Source of the DNA: a virus | DNA: 40,340 bases | Direction: 5' to 3' (one strand) | IMG/VR virus record: IMGVR_UViG_3300034166_001004 | Span: 1-40,340 of that record | Part shown: piece after piece, positions 35,016 through 40,340 of the stretch | Layout: the number at the start of each line of letters is the position of its first letter | Position numbering within the stretch: position 1 is the first letter of the stretch | The notes under the pieces: model-generated | Seen by the model: only the letters and a program-made list of their open reading frames with translations | Databases searched by the model: none | What the model was told of the DNA's origin: nothing | Translations under genes and position numbers: made by a program

Positions 35016-37136
35016 TTATGCTGCTGATCGGGTTTCGGTCGGAGGCAAGGACTTGGGCGATGCCTCGATGCTGGCGGATCTGATTTCCGGCCGCCCACCG
35101 GAGGTTTCGTAAATGACTTCGGCGCTGTGCGCTTTGTAGCGCACCGGCGTCTTCATATTGTAGTCCTCCGGTCCAGCGGCGGCGTTGGTCAGCGTGCCGA
35201 CGGTGGTTTCGGTGTCGGGATTGATCGTGCTGATCTTGGTCGTGACGCTGGCGCCTGCTGGAATGACGACATCGGCGATGGTGCGGAGGAACCGCTTGGA
35301 GTGCATGTCGCCGAAATCGTAGCGGCGGGTCCGGATGCTGCCGGTGATGGGGCTGGTGCCCGCATTGACTGCGTTGTCGTCCAGCGCGGTGTCTTCCTGT
35401 TCAAGCAGATACAGGTTGCCGGAGCGCGGCACCGAGAAGACGCGGCGTTGGCTATCGTAGGTGCCGACAAGGATTTGGTTGACCGATGCGCTGCTGGGAT
35501 AGGTGTCGCGGTATTCCCAGCTATTGTTGAGCGCGTTCCATGCGAGGACGAGCTGATTGCCGTCGAGCGGGTCGGTGCTGGTTGGCAGCGCGATCAGGTA
35601 TCGGTTTGCGTGCCAGATTCCAAAGGCGGACTTGTCTACGCGAGACTGGACGACTTGGCTGAACAAGTCGGCGATAGGTTCGCTGAGAGGCTTGGTGTCG
35701 CCGCGCACCTTGAGGTCGAGGGCGCGGTCTAAGCGGTAGATACCGGCGTCTGACAGGAAGAAGACAAAGTTACCGGCGGTGACGATGGTGTTCCTTGCGC
35801 TGCATCCGATTTCGTTGGTGAGGAGCGTGAGCTGTGACACCGGAGTGTCTACGCTGAAGTCGCTGCCATCGGTTGAGGCGAATTGATTGAGCGTGGCGAG
35901 CCAGATGGATTTCCTGCAGAAAACGAGGGCTTGGCCTTCGACCCATGGGTGGACGGCGACAATGCGGTCATCGCCACCAGCTCCGGCGCGGAAGCTGTTG
36001 AAGAACGGGTCGTATAAATCTGGGTCTAGCACATCCGAGATCGCCACGGTGTCGCGGTTTTTGGCGAACCAAAGCCGGTTATTATGGTAGCTCGCCCAGC
36101 CGGTGCTCGGCATGGTCGTGTAGGTCACGCCTGCGGCGGGCACGCCTGCGGTGGCGCGGACGAAGTTGCCGCTACCGCCGTCCCAATAGATCGGCGGCTT
36201 TGTTCTCCGCACCTTGATCGTGGCGGCGGCGTGCGTGGCGGTGCCGGATGGAACGGTGATGGTAAAGCTGTTGGTCGAGCTGCTGACGATGTCGTATTCG
36301 TGGCCGTCGAAGGCGGGTGTCGTGCTGCCTTCGATGCGGACGCGGGCGCCAGCCGGATAGCCATGGGCCGTGACGTTGACCGTAGCCGTGGTCGAGGAAA
36401 CCGTGATGCCTGAAGCCGTTGTGAGCTTTTGCTCCCAGCCGGTGACGGTGCGATCAGCTTCGCGCAAGACATACAAGCGATTGAACGCCTGCACCACCGA
36501 GACGGTGTCTGTGCCTTCGATCTTCTCGGCGGGGCTGGTCGGGTAGGTCTTCACGACCGGCGATTGTCCCTGCCGGTAAAGCGTGGCGCTGTCTGATCCG
36601 GCAAGGACGATGTATTCCGCCGCGTTGTCGTAGTTCTGGCTGGCGAAGACTCCGGCCGCATAGAGTCCGCCGTCGTAGCTGTCGCGCACTTCGGGGCCGT
36701 TGTTAGCGATGATGGTGCCGGTGGCCGGTGTCGCGGGAGATCCGCTCACGGTGTAGGTGAAAGTATTGGCGTCCGTGACGGTGACAATGAAGTCGCCGTT
36801 GTAGTCGGTCTGCACGGCGCCTCGGATGTTCACTTGGTCGCCGCTGGTGAATCCGTGGGCGGTCGCGGTGACGGTGGCCGTGGTTGAGCTGCGAGTGATC
36901 GAAGTGACGGTCTTGTCGGTGCCCAAGGTAAAGTCGAGTGTCAGTGGGGCGCCGGTAGTGCCGATCGTGTCGGTGAGGCGCTTGCTGCCTTTGCGGGTCT
37001 GCGCGACTCCGCGATCCAAGCGCATGTTCACGCTGTCTTGCAGCATGCCTGCCGGTAGCGTGAGCGGGTTCAAGCGGCTGGCGAAGCCGATGAATCCGGC
37101 ATCGCCTGCGCGTTGGACTGGACTTTCTAATGCCAT
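35016..37136 (-). CDS. Tail tube/hub-type protein with two repeat modules (706 aa)
   Basis: 706 aa starting MALESPVQRAGDAGFIGFAS. Two beta modules of about 67 residues share the pattern SSTTATVxVTAHGxxxGxxVxIxG (residues about 77-143 and 241-309). The remainder is beta-propeller-like, with NSWEYRDTYPSSASVNQILVGTYDSQ and several W/Y-rich stretches. Size and place (between the fibre and the lysis genes, downstream of an adaptor) resemble the tail-stabilising/tubular proteins of short-tailed phages. Assignment by context and composition, not motif. Its start overlaps the amidase stop (TAATG). Confidence 0.65.
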   Translation of the reverse strand: MALESPVQRAGDAGFIGFASRLNPLTLPAGMLQDSVNMRLDRGVAQTRKGSKRLTDTIGTTGAPLTLDFTLGTDKTVTSITRSSTTATVTATAHGFTSGDQVNIRGAVQTDYNGDFIVTVTDANTFTYTVSGSPATPATGTIIANNGPEVRDSYDGGLYAAGVFASQNYDNAAEYIVLAGSDSATLYRQGQSPVVKTYPTSPAEKIEGTDTVSVVQAFNRLYVLREADRTVTGWEQKLTTASGITVSSTTATVNVTAHGYPAGARVRIEGSTTPAFDGHEYDIVSSSTNSFTITVPSGTATHAAATIKVRRTKPPIYWDGGSGNFVRATAGVPAAGVTYTTMPSTGWASYHNNRLWFAKNRDTVAISDVLDPDLYDPFFNSFRAGAGGDDRIVAVHPWVEGQALVFCRKSIWLATLNQFASTDGSDFSVDTPVSQLTLLTNEIGCSARNTIVTAGNFVFFLSDAGIYRLDRALDLKVRGDTKPLSEPIADLFSQVVQSRVDKSAFGIWHANRYLIALPTSTDPLDGNQLVLAWNALNNSWEYRDTYPSSASVNQILVGTYDSQRRVFSVPRSGNLYLLEQEDTALDDNAVNAGTSPITGSIRTRRYDFGDMHSKRFLRTIADVVIPAGASVTTKISTINPDTETTVGTLTNAAAGPEDYNMKTPVRYKAHSAEVIYETSGGRPEIRSASIEASPKSLPPTETRSAA

Positions 37137-37720
37137 TAGTTAAGTGCTGCCTTAAGCCTGCTTTTGAACCGCGCCGCGTCGGCGGGAGAAATGTCGTTTT
37201 TGCGATTGGGTGCGATTTGCTGGTGAGTCACGATGCGGCTCATCGGGATGTGCCACTTCTTCATGCGGGGCACGATGTATTGGATGGCGCTGTCCATAGC
37301 GTCCTCACCGAGCGGGTCTTCGTAGGTGTTGCCGTCCCATGCCACGCCGAGGGAATAGCTGTTGCAGTCTGGAACGCCTTGCCAGCTCGACAGACCTGCA
37401 TGCCAGCAGCGGGCCGTGTCGTCGGCTAGGACGGTGCGGTTGCCGTTGCGGGCGATGATGACGTGGTAGGACACTTTGCTTTCTGGGTTCATGCACCAGC
37501 TCACGGAGCCGTTGTAGCTACCGGATGTGTGATGCAAGACGATCATGGTCGGCGTGATGGGTCTGGCGCTTTTGTTCGGGGTGTTCAGCCTGCGCTCGTC
37601 GTAGACTTTGCTCGCGGCGGGTGTGGAGACGGTTGTGGATTCTAATGGCAAGCTCGGCGAGGCTGGCGCTGGGCCAGTCGCGGACTTCTTGCCAAACAGA
37701 TTCCTGATCCACTTCCACAT
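37136..37720 (-). CDS. N-acetylmuramoyl-L-alanine amidase (endolysin)
   Basis: 194 aa. A short N-terminal region (MWKWIRNLFGKKSATGPAPA, Pro/Ser linker) precedes an Amidase_2 domain: MIVLHHTSGSYNG (His63, His64), SYHVIIARNG, ARCWHAGLSSWQGVPDCNSYSLGVAWDG, and THQQIAPNRKNDISPADAARF with the second His and the Asp. It cuts the amide between muramic acid and the peptide to lyse the cell. The N-terminal tryptophans and basic residues may be a membrane anchor. It lies upstream of the tail gene and downstream of the lipoprotein and holin-like genes. Confidence 0.9.
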   Translation of the reverse strand: MWKWIRNLFGKKSATGPAPASPSLPLESTTVSTPAASKVYDERRLNTPNKSARPITPTMIVLHHTSGSYNGSVSWCMNPESKVSYHVIIARNGNRTVLADDTARCWHAGLSSWQGVPDCNSYSLGVAWDGNTYEDPLGEDAMDSAIQYIVPRMKKWHIPMSRIVTHQQIAPNRKNDISPADAARFKSRLKAALN

Positions 37721-37722
37721 GG

Positions 37723-37878
37723 TTACTTCGCGTGACCTTTGGGCGGCGGGTTGACGGTGACGGTTGCCTGTTGCTTAATGAAATCGTAGCCCACCGTTAC
37801 GCAGCCAGCCGCAAGAGCAGCCCAACTCGCGGCGAGGATCGCAACTGCAATGAGTTTTGTGACGCGGGCGTGGCCCAT
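37723..37878 (-). CDS. Small lipoprotein, candidate outer-membrane spanin (51 aa)
   Basis: 51 aa from ATG at 37878. MGHARVTKLIAVAILAASWA is a signal peptide ending in the lipobox LAAGC (Cys26). The mature part is about 26 residues, with Pro-rich end (VTVNPPPKGHAK), like small Rz1-type o-spanins. It lies between the holin-like and lysin genes. No matching inner-membrane spanin is seen, so the call is tentative. Confidence 0.5.
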   Translation of the reverse strand: MGHARVTKLIAVAILAASWAALAAGCVTVGYDFIKQQATVTVNPPPKGHAK

Positions 37879-37882
37879 GGAG

Positions 37883-38056
37883 TCAGAGGCGGGCGTTGTT
37901 GTCTTTGGCGACGATCAAGCCCCAACCGGCGAGCAGGCTCGCGGCGATGAGGCCGAGGTCGGGGATGCTGCCGTTGGCCAAGAACTCGCGGCCAGCGGTC
38001 GAGAGCGAGGCGATGATTGTGAGGATGCCGAGCAGGGTTGTTTTGTAGTTACGCAT
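37883..38056 (-). CDS. Holin-like small membrane protein (57 aa)
   Basis: 57 aa starting MRNYKTTLLGILTIIASLST. Two hydrophobic segments (KTTLLGILTIIASLS and LGLIAASLLAGWGLIV) flank a short polar loop, and the protein ends KDNNARL. This is the shape of small phage holins. It lies in the lysis block, next to the lipoprotein and amidase. The hole-forming role is inferred. Confidence 0.6.
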   Translation of the reverse strand: MRNYKTTLLGILTIIASLSTAGREFLANGSIPDLGLIAASLLAGWGLIVAKDNNARL

Positions 38057-38057
38057 A

Positions 38058-38267
38058 TTATTTTTGCTTCTGTTTCTTTCTCAGGTCGTGAAGGACCGAA
38101 ATTAAGGTGACGATGCCCACGGCCAGACCGACACAAAGACCGGCGACCCTGAGAGTCGTCTCTAAATGGGGGAGCATAGAAAACACTGAGGAGCCGATAG
38201 ACGTGGCCGTGCCGATGACGCCTTTTTCCGTCGTGCTGAAGTTGTGATGAAAATACTGCAAGCTCAT
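38058..38267 (-). CDS. Small membrane protein, possible second holin or anti-holin (69 aa)
   Basis: 69 aa from ATG at 38267, which has a good ribosome-binding site (GAGGAG, about 8 nt upstream), favoured over an ATG at 38282. It reads MSLQYFHHNFSTTEKGVIGT, then a clear hydrophobic helix (TLRVAGLCVGLAVGIVTLISVL) and a basic tail (HDLRKKQKQK). One transmembrane span with a charged tail, adjacent to the holin-like gene, fits a holin, anti-holin or spanin partner; it could also be an inner-membrane spanin-like protein, but the periplasmic part is short. Confidence 0.6.
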   Translation of the reverse strand: MSLQYFHHNFSTTEKGVIGTATSIGSSVFSMLPHLETTLRVAGLCVGLAVGIVTLISVLHDLRKKQKQK

Positions 38268-38287
38268 CGCGCGGCTCCTCAATGGGT

Positions 38288-38542
38288 TTACTTGCGGTAA
38301 GCGATGACCGTGCCGCTGTGCAGCTTGATGGCGCTGAAGAAGCCGTCGAGGGTCGTGCCCGCCTTGATGAGCGCGGCGCTGGCCTCGGTGGCGTTCGCGG
38401 CGCCGGTCAGGTTGCCGGTGAGCGTGTGGAACTTGGTGTCGGTCATCACGTCGATGGAGACGATGTCAGCGGTGACGGTGCTTGTGTCGCCGATGAATTG
38501 GCTGCCGGACGTGCGGTTGGTGATGCGGGTGTTCGGGTGCAT
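38288..38542 (-). CDS. Small virion-associated hypothetical protein (84 aa, MHPN start)
   Basis: 84 aa starting MHPNTRITNRTSGSQFIGDT. It is Thr/Ser/Gly-rich and beta-like, ending FFSAIKLHSGTVIAYRK. Short proteins of this composition, with GTV-type ends, lie among structural genes in many phages. It shares MHPN at the start with the 69-aa protein at 968-1177. Function unknown; a minor tail or fibre-attachment role is possible. Confidence 0.6.
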   Translation of the reverse strand: MHPNTRITNRTSGSQFIGDTSTVTADIVSIDVMTDTKFHTLTGNLTGAANATEASAALIKAGTTLDGFFSAIKLHSGTVIAYRK

Positions 38543-38545
38543 AAT

Positions 38546-39163
38546 TTAGTATTGGTTGACGCGGGCGGTCCACATGGAGGGTTGCCCTTGCTGAAAATAG
38601 TATTTGTCGCGCTGGCTGATCAGCTCGGATTCGGCCATCTGTTCCATGGCGAGTGCTTTGTCGGTCTGTCCGTCCTCTTGGAGCAAATCTGCACTCAGCA
38701 TCAGACCGACTGCCTTTGCGATGACGGCGGGCACTGTCGCGGAGAGGTTGCTGGCGCTGTATTCGGTCGGACGCACGCGGTAGTTGACCCAGACGCTAGT
38801 TGGCAGGTCGGTGTCTTCGGGGAAGCGAATGGCATCTCCGAGGAGCGTATAGCCAATGGCGCGGGGCGCGGCGTGGGTTGCAGGGTTGTCTCTTAGGACG
38901 CCAAAGACCTCTCCCATGGCGGTCTGGCCGCTCTGCTCGTAGTCGATGTAATAGCCGTTCGTAGCATCGCCCTGCACGGTGCGGCTTTCGACGCGCATAA
39001 GCTCAGGCCAATCGGCCCACTCCCAGCAGTCGGCGATGCGTTCGTTGGCGGCGGCGACCATCATGGTTCTTGCGCCGGATGGGATGGCGTCGATGGTGCT
39101 GGCGTCGTTGCCGACACGTTGCCATGCGCGGAGGAGGATAGACTGTAAGGTGACAGTCCTCAT
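38546..39163 (-). CDS. Head-tail adaptor / tail-tubular-A-like protein (205 aa)
   Basis: 205 aa starting MRTVTLQSILLRAWQRVGND. It is helical at the N-terminus, with SGARTMMVAAANERIADCWEWADWPELMRVE, then a beta region (YYIDYEQSGQTAMGEVFGVLRDNP), and ends in a helix. Similar proteins connect portal and tail in short-tailed phages. It overlaps the upstream 53-aa gene by one base (TAATG). Function inferred. Confidence 0.65.
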   Translation of the reverse strand: MRTVTLQSILLRAWQRVGNDASTIDAIPSGARTMMVAAANERIADCWEWADWPELMRVESRTVQGDATNGYYIDYEQSGQTAMGEVFGVLRDNPATHAAPRAIGYTLLGDAIRFPEDTDLPTSVWVNYRVRPTEYSASNLSATVPAVIAKAVGLMLSADLLQEDGQTDKALAMEQMAESELISQRDKYYFQQGQPSMWTARVNQY

Positions 39164-39324
39164 TATTCAGTAGCGGGTGCTTCCTCCGTGAGTTGCTTCT
39201 CGATGCTGGTAGCCAGCGGCAGGATCTGCGCGGCGGCATTCAGCCCGCCGGTTTTGACGGCGAGGTTGAGGCACTGCATCACGATCTTCGCCTCGGCTTC
39301 GGTGAGTGTGATTTGCTTATTCAT
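39163..39324 (-). CDS. Small hypothetical protein (53 aa)
   Basis: 53 aa from ATG at 39324: MNKQITLTEAEAKIVMQCLN, then a helical AVKTGGLNAAAQILPLATSIEKQL and an acidic end. It overlaps the upstream 102-aa gene by 8 bases and the adaptor by one. Such short helical proteins are often assembly factors. It is not recognised. Confidence 0.6.
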   Translation of the reverse strand: MNKQITLTEAEAKIVMQCLNLAVKTGGLNAAAQILPLATSIEKQLTEEAPATE

Positions 39325-39625
39325 TGGGCTGCTCCTGCTGGCTGGCCAAGTAGGCTTGGGTCGCGGGAATCGCGGCGAGGACTGCGGCGAAAGCGGCGGC
39401 GAGTTCGGGAACCGCCTGCATGATTTCGGGCGTCAACGGTGCGGTCATCTTTTGGACGAGGCTTCCGTTGGCGAGTTCGCCGTCTGCGGTTGCGGGAAGA
39501 AGCTCCACGGTGATGCTGCCGGAATCCGCGGTCGGCTGGATGGCGGACAGACTGTAAACGTGGAGCCTGTCGTAGACCTTGGCGGCTACGGCGGGCGTTT
39601 CGATGGGTGTTGGATTCGTTAGCAT
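39317..39625 (-). CDS. Hypothetical protein (102 aa) downstream of fibre
   Basis: 102 aa starting MLTNPTPIETPAVAAKVYDRLHVYSLSAIQP. It is Ala/Pro/Thr-rich with a helical, Ala-rich middle (MQAVPELAAAFAAVLAAIPATQ). It follows the tail fibre by 6 bp and overlaps the next gene. It may be a fibre-assembly or chaperone protein (position only). Confidence 0.55.
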   Translation of the reverse strand: MLTNPTPIETPAVAAKVYDRLHVYSLSAIQPTADSGSITVELLPATADGELANGSLVQKMTAPLTPEIMQAVPELAAAFAAVLAAIPATQAYLASQQEQPNE

Positions 39626-39631
39626 AAAGCG

Positions 39632-40340
39632 TTAGGCGATGAGGCCGAGTTCTTGGAGGCGGTCGATGATGGCGTTGACTGCGGTGCGGGCTTCGGCGTC
39701 GATTGTGCCGCCGCCTGTGGGATCGGTGACCGTGGCAGGACGATCCACTGGCGTTGCTCCGTAAAAGCCAAGCAGCGAGGAAGTCGCGCTGCCGATCTTG
39801 ATTCCGCGCAGGGTTCCTGTGCCGCCAGCTTCGGCGTCGATAATGAACTCGTTAGACGCCCAGCGGAAATTGACGCGGTCGAAGTTGACGTTTCCTGTGC
39901 CGCTGACGGTGTTATAGAGGCGAAACGCTTGGGCGTTTGTGCTTCGGCGCATTGCAAGTATATTTGCGGCGTCACGCGCCAAAGTCGTGTCTATATTTGC
40001 GCCAAGCCCACTACCAAATTCTATTGTATTAGCAACTTGCAAACCACTTGCGTTGACTTCCACATTGGCAGTTACAAAGGTAACTGCATTGCTTGTTCTT
40101 TGATAGAATCCGTTGGCTGTTCCTGTTCCAATTAAGATGTTGCCATTAGTGGCAACCGACATTCGCGTAGTGCCATCCGTCTGAAACTCCAGCGCCCTCG
40201 CCGTCCCGCCGCCAGACCCCTTCTCCGTGCCGATTTGAAACACGTTGCTGCTCCACTTGAGGAAGCCGCGTTCGTGGTTCGTGGCGGAGGTGAAGGTGTT
40301 GTAGATGTTGAAGGTTTGGGGGTTGGCCGCATTTCTCTGG
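39632..40340 (-). CDS. Tail fibre protein, C-terminal part (start is at 946)
   Basis: Stop at 39632; open to the right end and in frame with the fragment starting at 946. It contains fibre repeats such as TARALEFQTDGTTRMSVATN and ANTIEFGSGLGANIDTTLAR, and ends with the short helical tail TIDAEARTAVNAIIDRLQELG, often seen at fibre ends. The last 101 bp on this side duplicate the first 101 bp. See the 1-946 entry for function. Confidence 0.85.
   Translation of the reverse strand, partial: QRNAANPQTFNIYNTFTSATNHERGFLKWSSNVFQIGTEKGSGGGTARALEFQTDGTTRMSVATNGNILIGTGTANGFYQRTSNAVTFVTANVEVNASGLQVANTIEFGSGLGANIDTTLARDAANILAMRRSTNAQAFRLYNTVSGTGNVNFDRVNFRWASNEFIIDAEAGGTGTLRGIKIGSATSSLLGFYGATPVDRPATVTDPTGGGTIDAEARTAVNAIIDRLQELGLIA
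40240..40340. repeat. Right copy of 101-bp terminal redundancy
   Basis: It matches 1-101 except at 40293 (A; T at 54). The overlap and the fibre frame show the two ends join. Confidence 0.85.

Noticed and set aside
1-40340. Diversity-generating retroelement
   Set aside because: No reverse transcriptase, template repeat or variable repeat is seen, although the phage is short-tailed like BPP-1.

Overview
The window looks like one complete circular genome of a temperate, short-tailed (podovirus-like) double-stranded DNA phage, about 40.24 kb. Bases 1-101 recur at 40240-40340 with a single mismatch, and a tail-fibre gene reads in frame through the join. Evidence for a short-tailed phage: a 699-aa portal, a large terminase with Walker motifs, an SU10-type (DUF5309-like) capsid protein preceded by an acidic scaffold, a giant 2089-aa internal virion protein and fibre/spike proteins, with no sheath or classical tape measure. 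The genome is GC-rich. The host cannot be named. An amidase lysin next to a possible spanin-like lipoprotein, plus another phage lipoprotein, suggest a Gram-negative host, and a tRNA-Thr fragment in the attachment site suggests integration into a host tRNA-Thr gene.

Layout. Almost everything lies on the minus strand. Minus-strand reading starts at about 19.74 kb with an excisionase-like HTH protein. It then runs down through a tightly overlapping early operon: small proteins, an HTH protein and an HNH nuclease (16.0-19.7 kb), then a replication initiator that carries an iteron array inside its coding sequence (14.7-15.5 kb). These are followed by a PD-(D/E)XK nuclease, a DnaB-type helicase, a second nuclease, an ssDNA-binding protein, a RecB/Cas4-like exonuclease and a small HELLH protein (10.0-14.7 kb). 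Packaging and head genes follow: terL, scaffold, capsid, decoration-like protein and portal (1.2-8.8 kb). The tail fibre crosses the record ends. Next come adaptor, lysis and tail genes and internal virion proteins (39.6 down to 24.0 kb), ending with the giant protein.

A short plus-strand block (19.9-22.2 kb) diverges from the early operon. It starts with a ribbon-helix-helix regulator and ends with a PEGA-domain lipoprotein and a hairpin terminator, so it is probably the set expressed in the lysogen. Between this block and the late-operon end lie a 43-aa minus-strand gene, a repeat cluster, the tyrosine integrase and a structured attP made of a 5' tRNA-Thr fragment flanked by repeated TCTGGCA arm motifs.

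How it works together (inference). The divergent 19.74-19.89 kb region is the candidate lysis/lysogeny switch. The initiator, its embedded iterons and the phage helicase form a lambda O/P-like replication start that depends on host polymerases. The exonuclease and ssDNA-binding protein look like a recombination pair. The most notable points are the origin inside the initiator gene, the attP with arm sites next to an integrase that seems to lack the first catalytic arginine, the repeat cluster after int, the modular giant protein with AT-richer cassettes, and the plus-strand lipoprotein.
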